44,157 nt of DNA from CAYRSA01 sp964494845 (GCA_964494845.1 CAZBSC010000003.1:1-44157), one strand, 5' to 3'. Shown: positions 32,576-39,580, counted from the first letter of the stretch. The notes: generated from the letters alone by a model not told the origin. Numbers and translations: made by a program.

Positions 32576-32920
32576 ATGGTCATAAAAAAGTCTCAAGCTG
32601 TCTTAGAGGTCAATTCGCACGTTGCAAAAATCTTTGACTATCAGCTTTCGAGTGATGATGTGGGTTTTAGCTATCAGGAGTTGCATGGCCGTGTACCTGA
32701 GTCAGGTGTTGGCAAGAACAACCAGTGTGACGAGTGGTATTTCGTTATTGACGGTTCAGGAGAGGTTAGCATTGACGGTAAGGCTGAGGTTATTGAAAAA
32801 GGCGATCTTGTAATCATCGCCAAAAAAAGTAAAAGTTTTCTTGTTGCCAATAATATGAAGATCCTTACCATCACCAAGCCGAATTGGCGTGATGATCAAT
32901 ACGAAGAGTTGCCAGTTTGA
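32576..32920 (+). CDS. Small cupin-domain protein
   Basis: The 114-aa protein is a single cupin barrel: DEWYFVIDGSGEVSIDGK (about 50-67) and the second motif EKGDLVIIAKKSKSFLV (about 73-89). The usual metal-binding histidines of motif 1 (G-x5-H-x-H) are replaced by QCDEWY with an Asp and Glu, so metal binding is uncertain. Co-transcribed with rny by position. Function unknown. Confidence 0.78.
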   Translation: MVIKKSQAVLEVNSHVAKIFDYQLSSDDVGFSYQELHGRVPESGVGKNNQCDEWYFVIDGSGEVSIDGKAEVIEKGDLVIIAKKSKSFLVANNMKILTITKPNWRDDQYEELPV

Positions 32921-32922
32921 AT

Positions 32923-33819
32923 TTACTTTAGTCCGTTAGGGTATTTTTTAGCCATATAAGGCTGAATCTTTAGAAAAAACCGGTTGCCTAGCTGTAGCTG
33001 GCCCGAGCTGTTGTAGTGCACAAAGTCAGCCAGTTCTAGGTCGTCAGTATCTATCATCGAAACATTGGCAGTATTTTTTGCTACGTTAGTCTGGGCATCT
33101 CTAACCATTTTTCTGTATTTTGCTGGCGATGTAGGGTTATTCGGTCTTCCGATTACAAACTTTAGCTTTGGGTTATTAAAGTTAGCCCTTACCGAACTGA
33201 TAAATTGTTTCAAGTTGTTCTTGTAGGTAGGCGCAGCTGAAGCATTCATATCTCCCTCGCCCTGCATCCAGTAAAAGCCATCTATCGAGTATCTATAACC
33301 TTGTTTGCTCAGCTCTGCAAGTGCCTTGGATGTTTCTCTCTCGATGTATTGTCTGTATAAAGGCCCTGTTTTAGGGTTCCAGGAATTCTTCATGGATGTG
33401 CCACTTTTTGCAACTTTTATGATTAAGATATTCTCGTATCCATTTTGGTATAGCTGTCGAGATAGTCCTACTTCGGGGCCGAACCCAGATTTATTTTTAT
33501 TGATAGGCATCCGCTGGTTCCTGAGACTAACTATTTTCCCACCAGAATTAGAATCGTGCGCATAATAAAACTTGATTCTTCTATCTATCGAATCTGATGG
33601 GAAATTAGCAGGATTACTGCCTAAACCAACGGCATTTGATTGCCCTGCGATAATGTGAACCGAGTATGTCTTTCTAGACTCAGCTTCGCTACTTTTCTTT
33701 TTTGCAGATAGTATAGAAGATAGGATAACCCCAATTAAAATAATAATCCCGGCGAGTAGTAATGCTTTTAGGAACTTAGGATTTTGTTTAGTCTTTTTGT
33801 TTTTAGTTTTTTTGACCAT
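32923..33819 (-). CDS. Membrane-anchored SGNH-type carbohydrate esterase (SASA family)
   Basis: The 298-aa protein has a basic N-terminus, one transmembrane helix (about 18-38) and an extracytoplasmic sialate O-acetylesterase-like (SASA, PF03629) domain. Visible catalytic blocks are IIAGQSNAVGLG (about 56-67, Ser nucleophile), FYWMQGEGDMN (about 182-192) and the DFVHYNSSGQLQLG segment (about 268-281) with the catalytic Asp-x-x-His. Such enzymes remove acetyl groups from glycans; action on host-cell envelope sugars is inference. TACAGT lies 12 nt before the ATG. Confidence 0.83.
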   Translation of the reverse strand: MVKKTKNKKTKQNPKFLKALLLAGIIILIGVILSSILSAKKKSSEAESRKTYSVHIIAGQSNAVGLGSNPANFPSDSIDRRIKFYYAHDSNSGGKIVSLRNQRMPINKNKSGFGPEVGLSRQLYQNGYENILIIKVAKSGTSMKNSWNPKTGPLYRQYIERETSKALAELSKQGYRYSIDGFYWMQGEGDMNASAAPTYKNNLKQFISSVRANFNNPKLKFVIGRPNNPTSPAKYRKMVRDAQTNVAKNTANVSMIDTDDLELADFVHYNSSGQLQLGNRFFLKIQPYMAKKYPNGLK

Positions 33820-33869
33820 TTCTAACTGGTTACTGTACCATGCAAATCAACATTAGGAAAATAGGTTAG

Positions 33870-33875
33870 TATAAT
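33870..33875 (+). promoter_or_regulatory. -10 box of the histidine phosphatase gene
   Basis: TATAAT; the ATG at 33916 is 40 nt away, so this gene would have a leader of about 33 nt. Confidence 0.45.
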
Positions 33876-33915
33876 AAGTAGGATTACTATTTATATAAAA
33901 CAAGTGATAGAAACT

Positions 33916-34455
33916 ATGAAAACAATTTATTTCGTTAGGCATGGTGAAACGCAGGCTAATGTTGACCAGATTATCGCAGGTGGTGAATTCGAATCGCCCC
34001 TAACAGAAAATGGAAAGCGCCAGGCTAAAAGTGCTGGCCAAAAATTAAAAGACAAAAAAATTGAAATTATTGTCTGCTCGCCGATGCAGAGAACCATAGA
34101 CACTGCTAGAATTATCGCCAAAGAAATAGGCTATAAAACCAAAAAAATAATACAAGACGAAGCGTTCATAGAGGTATTCAATAAATACTATTCTGGCAAA
34201 CCCCACTCATTACGCGATCGACATATAAAAGAGGGTAGATTGATGGACGATATTGAGCATCCCGACGAAGTCTTAGCTCGTGTAAATGAGGGTTTTAAAA
34301 GAATAAAAAAACTACCGGGTGATCGCGTCTTGCTAGTAAGTCACGGAGCAACGGGCCGGATGGTTCGCGCTATCGTTGAAAATATTCCACACCATGATTT
34401 TATGAGTCATCAACGGTTTGATAATGCTGAAATCTATACGTTCGAACTACCCTAG
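33916..34455 (+). CDS. Histidine phosphatase superfamily protein
   Basis: The 179-aa protein (from ATG 33916) begins MKTIYFVRHGETQAN with the catalytic RHG motif at once. The second arginine lies in CSPMQRTIDTA and the second His in LLVSHGATGRMV. The family includes phosphoglycerate mutases, fructose-2,6-bisphosphatase-like enzymes and alpha-ribazole phosphatases; this short type is usually an unspecific or small-metabolite phosphatase. A GTG 4 codons upstream (33904) is also possible but adds only MIET. Confidence 0.87.
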   Translation: MKTIYFVRHGETQANVDQIIAGGEFESPLTENGKRQAKSAGQKLKDKKIEIIVCSPMQRTIDTARIIAKEIGYKTKKIIQDEAFIEVFNKYYSGKPHSLRDRHIKEGRLMDDIEHPDEVLARVNEGFKRIKKLPGDRVLLVSHGATGRMVRAIVENIPHHDFMSHQRFDNAEIYTFELP

Positions 34456-34475
34456 CAATTTGAGTCTATCTACGC

Positions 34476-34481
34476 TATAAT
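34476..34481 (+). promoter_or_regulatory. -10 box of the tRNA-Pro locus
   Basis: TATAAT; the transcript would start near 34488 and carry a 150-nt structured leader before the first tRNA-like sequence. Confidence 0.55.
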
Positions 34482-34505
34482 CCCCTCTGTTGCCAGGCAT
34501 TTCAC

Positions 34506-34548
34506 AAAATTACCAAACCAAGGAGCAAAGCGACTGTTTGGGAATTTT
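34506..34548 (+). ncRNA. tRNA-Pro leader hairpin L1
   Basis: Stem AAAATT-A-CCAAAC with GTTTGG-G-AATTTT (12 bp and one mismatch). The apical CAAACCAAGGAGC is nearly the same as CAAACCAAGAAGC in the tRNA-His leader hairpin (43833-43885). Confidence 0.6.
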
Positions 34549-34564
34549 AGAGGAGACACACTGG

Positions 34565-34619
34565 CAAGCTAAGTAGGGTAAACCAGCAAACTTGTTTTGT
34601 GGTTTAGCGACTTAGCTTG
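34565..34619 (+). ncRNA. tRNA-Pro leader hairpin L2
   Basis: CAAGCTAAGT pairs with ACTTAGCTTG; inside it TAAACCA pairs with TGGTTTA. It ends about 19 nt before the first tRNA-Pro-like sequence. Confidence 0.6.
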
Positions 34620-34637
34620 TTTAAGTGATGTTGACGA

Positions 34638-34790
34638 CGGGGTGTGGCGCAGCAGGACATGCGCGCCGACGTCTAGGGACGCGGAGGTCGTAGGTGAAAA
34701 CAGCCTGTGGCTGTTTGCAAGGAAACCTTCCGATGGCAACTTGTTGCCAATAGTGAAGTTTCGGGGTCGCCGAAGGTGACCGAGTCCTAT
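34638..34790 (+). pseudogene. Outer 5' half of a broken tRNA-Pro with T-loop insert
   Basis: A copy of tRNA-Pro runs from CGGGGTG through D-arm, anticodon arm, variable loop and GTAGGT. The D-loop is changed to CAGGACAT, and the anticodon arm has extra bases (CCGACG-TCTAGGGA-CGCGG), so it cannot decode Pro. After T54 an 86-nt insert (module 1) follows, then GAGTCCTAT, the T-stem 3' strand. The acceptor 3' strand and CCA are missing here; a matching CACCCCGACCA is found downstream of the real tRNA at 35080-35090. Confidence 0.8.
34696..34781 (+). ncRNA. T-loop insert module 1, Pro copy
   Basis: H1 AAACAGCC-TGT-GGCTGTTT (34698-34716), linker GCAAGGAAAC, H2 closed by CTTC/GAAG (34727-34730 with 34755-34758) around GGCAA-CTTG-TTGCC, H3 GGTCGCC-GAA-GGTGACC (34765-34781). 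Same order as in the Lys and Arg copies. Confidence 0.65.
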
Positions 34791-34831
34791 ATAATTATTG
34801 CTCGAACCTTTACAATTCATAAAGTCTATAT

Positions 34832-34908
34832 CGGGGTGTGGCGCAGTTGGCTAGCGCGCCGCGTTTGGGACGCGGAGGTCGTAGGTTCGAGTCCTATCAC
34901 CCCGACCA
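34832..34908 (+). tRNA. tRNA-Pro (anticodon TGG)
   Basis: A complete 77-nt tRNA with encoded CCA: acceptor CGGGGTG/CACCCCG, D-stem GCGC/GCGC, anticodon stem CCGCG/CGCGG around TTTGGGA (TGG), T-stem GTAGG/CCTAT around TTCGAGT, discriminator A. It lies 41 nt after the broken copy and shares 15 identical opening bases with it. Confidence 0.97.
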
Positions 34909-34911
34909 ACT

Positions 34912-34941
34912 AAAATCGATCGTCATCAGACGGTCGTTTTT
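34912..34941 (+). terminator. Terminator of tRNA-Pro
   Basis: AAAA-TCGATCGTC pairs imperfectly with GACGGTCG-TTTT around an ATCA loop, followed by T residues. Confidence 0.75.
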
Positions 34942-34952
34942 AGTTTATTGAG

Positions 34953-35090
34953 CGATAGACTCGGTTCTACGACCCAAGATTTTGCTTTAGCAAAAGATTG
35001 TAGGTCGCGCAAGGTTCGGTCAGCAAAGCCACGCACAGGAGCTTGCTCCGAGCATGGCTGTAGCTGTGCATTGCCCTATCACCCCGACCA
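34953..35090 (+). pseudogene. Outer 3' half of a broken tRNA-Pro with module 2 insert
   Basis: After the terminator of the real tRNA there is a conserved region with hairpin TTTTGC-TTTA-GCAAAA (34980-34995), a tRNA-like variable/T segment GTAGGTCGCGCAAGGTTCG, the module 2 insert (35021-35066) and then CCTATCACCCCGACCA, identical to the 3' end of tRNA-Pro with CCA at 35088-35090. A separate terminator follows. The region is alignable with the one downstream of tRNA-Arg. Confidence 0.75.
35021..35066 (+). ncRNA. Module 2 structured RNA, Pro copy
   Basis: CAGC/GCTG and GCCA/TGGC enclose the hairpin GGAG-CTTG-CTCC. The 46-nt core matches the Arg copy (43690-43735) at 40 positions without gaps; the A/T pair in the apical stem is swapped to T/A there. 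Confidence 0.65.
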
Positions 35091-35102
35091 CAAAGGACAT
35101 CA

Positions 35103-35130
35103 AAAAGGCCGCTCATTTGGCGGTCTTTTG
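35103..35130 (+). terminator. Terminator after the outer tRNA-Pro half
   Basis: AAAAAGGCCGC and GGCGGTCTTTT form a hairpin around TCATTT with a T-run; directly before the hydrolase promoter. Confidence 0.8.
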
Positions 35131-35131
35131 T

Positions 35132-35137
35132 TATGAT
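35132..35137 (+). promoter_or_regulatory. -10 box (leaderless start) that decides the start at 35144
   Basis: TATGAT, 6 nt before ATG 35144, immediately after the terminator. Confidence 0.6.
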
Positions 35138-35143
35138 AGGTTA

Positions 35144-36034
35144 ATGCAAACTGTACGTGCGAAGATTTTTAGGACTGGACTGATTGTTCGTTCAAAACGT
35201 GGCACGATTAACGACTCGAATCTAGCTCAGACAAGAAAATCACTTGAAAGGCTTGAAAAATATTTTCCTGTTAGAAAAAAGGTTAAAATCCGGGCAGTAA
35301 AGAAGGAACAATTTAGAGCAGAATGGATTACAGTGCCTAGTTCAAGAGCCGATAAAGTTATTTTATACATACATGGTGGTGGTTTCGTTTTCTATCCTAA
35401 ATTTTACAGAGACTATATATCGAGACTAGGGGAGCAGTCGGACACTAAAGTTTTGTCCCTCGATTACAGTTTGGCCCCCGAGAATCCATACCCAAAGGCT
35501 CTCCACGAAGCCGTGGCAGCGTACAAATGGTTGCTAGGGACGTTCGCCTCTAAGGACATTGTTATTGCAGGAGATTCAGCAGGCGGTGCTTTGGTGCTGT
35601 CACTACTCCACCAAATTAGAGAAGAAAAACTGGCATACCCAGCCTGTGCTATAGCGCTGTCTCCCGCTACTGACGCCACATTAAAGAGCACCAGTATAGA
35701 AGCAAATAAGGCAAAAGACATCTTTATAAAAAAAGCATCCATCAGCTACTTTATTGATGCTTACTTTGCACAAACACCCAGAGACCATCCAATAGCTTCA
35801 CCATTACACGGTTCTTTTGAGGGTTTTCCTCCGCTACTCATAGAAGTCGATAAAGACGAGATTATGTACGACGACTCTGCCCGTGTGGTCGAGAAAGCAA
35901 AAAAGGCGAAAGTGGATGTCGAGTTTTATGAGACCCAAGGACTATGGCATGTTCATCACCTTTACGCGCGATATATACCAGAAGCAAGAAAATCTATCGA
36001 GCATTTGGGCGAGTATATTCGTCGCCACATGTAG
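35144..36034 (+). CDS. Alpha/beta hydrolase, hormone-sensitive lipase (HSL) family
   Basis: The 296-aa protein has the HSL-family oxyanion motif LYIHGGGFVFY (about 76-86), the nucleophile GDSAGGAL (Ser near 146) and the catalytic acid in LIEVDKDEIMYDD and His in LWHVHHLYA near 270-276. Enzymes of this family hydrolyse short to medium acyl esters. The frame stays open upstream to 35054, but that part lies in the tRNA-Pro 3' half and terminator; the TATGAT box fixes ATG 35144. Confidence 0.87.
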   Translation: MQTVRAKIFRTGLIVRSKRGTINDSNLAQTRKSLERLEKYFPVRKKVKIRAVKKEQFRAEWITVPSSRADKVILYIHGGGFVFYPKFYRDYISRLGEQSDTKVLSLDYSLAPENPYPKALHEAVAAYKWLLGTFASKDIVIAGDSAGGALVLSLLHQIREEKLAYPACAIALSPATDATLKSTSIEANKAKDIFIKKASISYFIDAYFAQTPRDHPIASPLHGSFEGFPPLLIEVDKDEIMYDDSARVVEKAKKAKVDVEFYETQGLWHVHHLYARYIPEARKSIEHLGEYIRRHM

Positions 36035-36049
36035 TTACAAGGGTTTTGG

Positions 36050-36055
36050 TATAGT
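36050..36055 (+). promoter_or_regulatory. -10 box (leaderless start) of the 77-aa membrane protein
   Basis: TATAGT, 6 nt before ATG 36062. Confidence 0.5.
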
Positions 36056-36061
36056 TAAACT

Positions 36062-36295
36062 ATGTGGCAAGATACTATAATAGCTTTGTGCCAGCTGGCT
36101 TTTTTACCATCAATGCTTCCAACAGTTTTTGGCAAAGATAAACCAGCATTTTCCACCAGTGTAATGAACGCTGTTATTGTGGCCATTATAGCCACGACAA
36201 TGGCCACGCTTCACTTATGGTTCTCTGTTATCACTAGCTCAGCAATAGTCTTGGTCTGGGTAGTTCTGGCAGTCCAAAAAAAGCCCAAGAAATAG
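36062..36295 (+). CDS. Small two-helix membrane protein
   Basis: The 77-aa protein has a hydrophobic N-terminal stretch (about 4-22) and two helices (about 34-52 and 53-70), then a basic end (QKKPKK). It has no motif I recognise. TATAGT 6 nt before the ATG supports it. It converges on the 87-aa membrane protein with 2 nt between stops. Confidence 0.6.
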   Translation: MWQDTIIALCQLAFLPSMLPTVFGKDKPAFSTSVMNAVIVAIIATTMATLHLWFSVITSSAIVLVWVVLAVQKKPKK

Positions 36296-36297
36296 AT

Positions 36298-36561
36298 TTA
36301 TTCTTCTGATGTTGCAGAAGGGGCAACTGGTGCTTGCTTTGTTCGGTCATTTGATAGGTACGCGACAAGTAGAGCTAATGGGAAGAAAAACAAGCTAAAA
36401 ATAAAGTAGCCCAAGAAACTGTGGCCTTTTCGTCCGGCGACGCGGGCAGGCCAAAAAGCCACCGCGATCCAAAACACGAGGACAACCACAGCCCATATAA
36501 CATCAAATGTATAACCTAGTAGTGTAGTAGCAAACATTTTAATACCTCTTTCAAAGAACAT
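36298..36561 (-). CDS. Small two-helix membrane protein
   Basis: The protein is 87 aa from 36561 or 79 aa from ATG 36537. The shorter start has an SD (AAAGAGG) 8 nt upstream; the longer is near a TATATT box and could be leaderless. Two hydrophobic segments (about 18-40 and 50-68) are separated by a basic loop ARVAGRKGHSFLG; the C-terminus is Pro/Ala/Ser-rich. This resembles the small 'cardiolipin synthase N-terminal-like' membrane proteins, but I would not assign a function. Confidence 0.6.
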   Translation of the reverse strand: MFFERGIKMFATTLLGYTFDVIWAVVVLVFWIAVAFWPARVAGRKGHSFLGYFIFSLFFFPLALLVAYLSNDRTKQAPVAPSATSEE

Positions 36562-36644
36562 TAACTATCAATATAATCGTCTCACTTTGCCGCCAGGCGG
36601 TCAAGAAGCATAGACATCAATTCCTGATTGTGTTTATTCTTTGG

Positions 36645-36650
36645 TATAGT
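36645..36650 (+). promoter_or_regulatory. -10 box (leaderless start) that decides the start at 36658
   Basis: TATAGT, 7 nt before ATG 36658. Confidence 0.5.
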
Positions 36651-36657
36651 TAGGGCA

Positions 36658-36906
36658 ATGGAAAATATTTTTGGAATAATCGGCGGAATATTTGGCATAT
36701 CTAGCCTGATTCCACAGGCCATGAAAAGCTATAAAACTAAAAAAACAAGAGATTTGTCTAAACATACATTTATTTTCATTGCGATATGCAATAGTTTTTG
36801 GCTTGCCCACGTTGTTATTCGAGGCGATATGGTGCTGGTCGCAACTAACGCAGTTGCAGTGATTTTAGCAATATCTATAGTCACTATGAAGTATCGCTAC
36901 AACTAA
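36658..36906 (+). CDS. SemiSWEET-type PQ-loop transporter
   Basis: The 82-aa protein has three transmembrane helices and the PQ-loop signature SLIPQAMKSYKTKKTRDLS (about residues 14-32). Bacterial SemiSWEETs of this size dimerise to form a sugar-permeable pathway. The frame is open from 36628, but TATAGT 7 nt before ATG 36658 sets the start. A sugar passage route would suit an organism that depends on a host; the substrate cannot be read from sequence. Confidence 0.83.
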   Translation: MENIFGIIGGIFGISSLIPQAMKSYKTKKTRDLSKHTFIFIAICNSFWLAHVVIRGDMVLVATNAVAVILAISIVTMKYRYN

Positions 36907-36935
36907 AAGATAAAAAATTTCTATTTTTCTGGTGG

Positions 36936-36941
36936 TACAAT
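36936..36941 (+). promoter_or_regulatory. -10 box (leaderless start) that decides the start at 36949
   Basis: TACAAT, 7 nt before ATG 36949; its last base overlaps the upstream ATG at 36940, which argues against that ATG. Confidence 0.55.
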
Positions 36942-36948
36942 GGTGCTT

Positions 36949-37599
36949 ATGATTGCTGGCTTATTCGCTGTACTTATAGTTTTTTCACTACTGGTAATTT
37001 CTGAGCGGATTCAGAAGATAGAAAGATTGAACGCCGAGGTTACTCGCAAATTTATACACATCACGGTCGGAAGTTTTGTTGCTACATGGCCGTTTTTTAT
37101 GCCGCACTGGGTAATTTATTCAATTTGTATAGCTTTTGTCATAGTTATCCTTGTTACGAGGATCGGCGGTTTTTTACCATCAGTGCATAAAGTTCCTAGA
37201 AAAACTTGGGGCGACGTTTTATTTCCAATAGGCATCGCATTCACTTTATTAATCGCCAGAGATGCTTGGATATTTGCGGCTTGCATATTGCACCTCAGCT
37301 TGGCAGATGGATTCGCTGCGCTGGTCGGTGAAAAGTATGGCAAGAAAAACGCTTATAAAATACTAGGCTACAAAAAAACATTGGCTGGCAACGCAGCTTT
37401 TTTTGTAATATCGCTGCTAATAACTGTTTGGCTAGTCTGGTTTACGCCTGCTGGTTTCGCGCAACTCGGAATTAGTGCCCTATGGATGATCCCGCTAGCG
37501 GCCACCACACTAGAGAGCGTTGCGGTTCGTGGTACAGATAATATTATTGTCCCGGTGATTTTAGCTTTGATGCTAAATTCTCTGCAATTTTTAGGCTAA
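36949..37599 (+). CDS. Phytol/dolichol kinase-like membrane protein (CTP-dependent lipid kinase family)
   Basis: The 216-aa polytopic protein has about six helices and the hallmark residues of the phytol kinase/dolichol kinase/CDP-DAG synthase-related family: VTRKFIHITVG (about 32-42), KTWGDVLFPIGIA (about 85-97), LADGFAALVGEKYGKK (about 120-135) and KKTLAGNAAFF (about 140-150). Family members phosphorylate isoprenoid or lipid alcohols with CTP. Use in recycling prenyl alcohols or host lipids is inference. Start 36949 chosen from the TACAAT spacing rather than ATG 36940. Confidence 0.78.
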   Translation: MIAGLFAVLIVFSLLVISERIQKIERLNAEVTRKFIHITVGSFVATWPFFMPHWVIYSICIAFVIVILVTRIGGFLPSVHKVPRKTWGDVLFPIGIAFTLLIARDAWIFAACILHLSLADGFAALVGEKYGKKNAYKILGYKKTLAGNAAFFVISLLITVWLVWFTPAGFAQLGISALWMIPLAATTLESVAVRGTDNIIVPVILALMLNSLQFLG

Positions 37600-37613
37600 A
37601 TATATTAGATATA

Positions 37614-39455
37614 TTAGACTGACTTGCCGCCAGTGTGTGCACGAAGAGCGTTGAAAATAACTATCACATCAACAACTTCTTGGATAGCGGCGCCATAAAC
37701 TGGGGCGAATCGACCAGTAGAAAATATAAACATCAGGCCGATACTAATAAAAATTCCAATTAGGATGCTCTGTTTTGCTATGCTGAAAGTTCGTTTTGCT
37801 ATCTCTACTCCGGTAGCCACGCGACCGATGTCGTCAAGCATAATGACCACGTCGGCTGATTCACTTGCTGCCGTAGATCCACGGGCCCCCAGGGCAATAC
37901 CTACATCTGCCGCCGTTAGCACCGGAGCATCGTTCACGCCATCGCCGACGAAGGCCACTGGTTTGTCTGAAACATTTTCGACAGCTAGTAATTTGTCTGC
38001 TGGTAGGCATTCGGCCTGAACATCCGTTAGGCCGATTTTTTTAGCGATGGTATCAGCTGTTTTCTGGTTGTCGCCTGTAACCATTAGCAGGTGCTTGATG
38101 CCTATCTGTTTTAGTCTGGATAGTGTAGCTTTGGATTCTGGACGTAGCTGGTCCTCGAAAGCAATCGCCCCTGCAACAGTACCATCAATAACCACAAGAG
38201 AGGTTGTAGTAGAAAAGCCTTTGGCATTGATACTTTTTGGCAACAAAACATCGTGTTGCTGGATATATTTGACCTTGCCAACTAGAACCTGTTTTTTACC
38301 AACCAAACCAGTAACACCATAACCAGGTGTCTCGCGTACATTTTTTGCTTTTGGCAATTTTAGTTTCATTGAATGTGCCTTGCTGACTATTGCCTTGGCC
38401 AGAATGTGGTTAGACTTTTGTTCGAGTACCGCAGCTACCTCGATAACTTCATTTTTACTAAATTTGCCATAGTTTGTTACTACTGAAACAACCGGCGTGC
38501 CACGTGTTAGGGTTCCAGTCTTGTCGAACGCAATGGTTTTTATCTCTGCTAGACGCTCTAGAGCACTTCCATTTTTGACAATGATACCTTGTTTGGCACT
38601 ACGACTCATTCCAGAAATTAGGGCAATCGGTGCTGCAAGTATCAAGGGACAGGGTGTTGCAACGACTATAACCTGCAAGAAACGAAGCGGATCGCCAGAA
38701 ACAGCCCAGGCGGTTCCAGCAATTACGAATGAAATTATCGTAAATGGAATACTGTACCTGTCTGCCAGGCGCACGAATGGTGCTTGACTGGCAGCCGCGG
38801 ACTTGACCAGTTTTACTATTTGTTCATACTGACTGTCTTTTGCGCTTCGAAGAACTTTGATAGTTAATGCACTATCCATATTCACAGAACCACTCAGAAT
38901 CGTGTCGCCAACTTTTTTGCTAACTGGGATACTTTCGCCTGTGATGCTGGATTCGTCTAGCGTTGAAGTCCCCTCGGTAATAATTCCATCAACAGGGATT
39001 ACATCACCGGGTCTGATGAGTAATTTGTTGCCAATCAAGACTTCTTCTATTGGTATCTCTACAGTTTTATCGCCCTTCAATAAATGTGCTTTTTTTGGAG
39101 CTCGTTCTAGCAGTGAAGTTAACTCGGTTTTGGCTCGTTTTTCCGCATAATCTTCTAACGCTTCGCCACCAGTTAACATCAAAACAATTATCATTCCGGC
39201 CCAGTATTCGCCCAACAGGACAGAAGTTACTATCGCTGTTACGGCCAAAATATCAATTCCATATGTCCCATGACGAAGGGACTTGATCATGTCAATTAAT
39301 AGAGGCACAGCAGATATCAAAGCGGTAGCCCCCAATATTATGTGGGCTATTTTATCTTGGTTCGCAATGGTTAGTCCCAAACTAATCAAGATTGCTAAAA
39401 CAACGAGTCCTAAATGACTGTATTCACGGAAAAAATGTATCAATTTCTTAAACAT
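37614..39455 (-). CDS. P1B-type heavy-metal ATPase with TPCP motif
   Basis: The 613-aa protein has the P-type ATPase core: actuator TGES, transmembrane motif ATPCPLILAAPIAL (near 268-281), phosphorylation site DKTGTLT (near 313-319), TGDN and GDGVNDAPVL. No N-terminal metal-binding domain is present. The metal-site motif reads TPCP in place of CPC, and the nucleotide-domain HP pair reads SNHILAKAI; both place it in a less-studied P1B branch, so the metal cannot be named. TATAAT and AAAGGAG precede the ATG. Near neighbours do not reveal a metal-responsive regulator. Confidence 0.88.
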   Translation of the reverse strand: MFKKLIHFFREYSHLGLVVLAILISLGLTIANQDKIAHIILGATALISAVPLLIDMIKSLRHGTYGIDILAVTAIVTSVLLGEYWAGMIIVLMLTGGEALEDYAEKRAKTELTSLLERAPKKAHLLKGDKTVEIPIEEVLIGNKLLIRPGDVIPVDGIITEGTSTLDESSITGESIPVSKKVGDTILSGSVNMDSALTIKVLRSAKDSQYEQIVKLVKSAAASQAPFVRLADRYSIPFTIISFVIAGTAWAVSGDPLRFLQVIVVATPCPLILAAPIALISGMSRSAKQGIIVKNGSALERLAEIKTIAFDKTGTLTRGTPVVSVVTNYGKFSKNEVIEVAAVLEQKSNHILAKAIVSKAHSMKLKLPKAKNVRETPGYGVTGLVGKKQVLVGKVKYIQQHDVLLPKSINAKGFSTTTSLVVIDGTVAGAIAFEDQLRPESKATLSRLKQIGIKHLLMVTGDNQKTADTIAKKIGLTDVQAECLPADKLLAVENVSDKPVAFVGDGVNDAPVLTAADVGIALGARGSTAASESADVVIMLDDIGRVATGVEIAKRTFSIAKQSILIGIFISIGLMFIFSTGRFAPVYGAAIQEVVDVIVIFNALRAHTGGKSV

Positions 39456-39567
39456 ATTAAATTAATGCTCCTTTTCCTCTATTATAACAGAGATAAAGTT
39501 ACGATATTTCAAATTTCTTCCTTTGTACAACTTTGAGGCAAGATCACACAAGGTGTTCGGTATCTGA

Positions 39568-39573
39568 TACAAT
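39568..39573 (+). promoter_or_regulatory. -10 box (leaderless start) that decides the start at 39581
   Basis: TACAAT, 7 nt before ATG 39581. Confidence 0.5.
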
Positions 39574-39580
39574 AATGCTC

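Noticed and set aside
34696..34781. Group I/II intron, tmRNA, T-box or RNase P RNA as the identity of the T-loop insert
   Set aside because: At about 86 nt it is too short for a self-splicing intron, has no tmRNA reading frame or T-box consensus, and no RNase P core; also an intact tRNA is already present next to it.
34569..34820. Frames on both strands across the tRNA-Pro leader and broken copy
   Set aside because: They overlap structured RNA and have low-complexity, non-protein-like translations.
35054..35143. Upstream extension of the HSL-family hydrolase (open frame from 35054)
   Set aside because: It covers the tRNA-Pro 3' half and an intrinsic terminator; the -10 box at 35132-35137 and ATG 35144 explain the start better.
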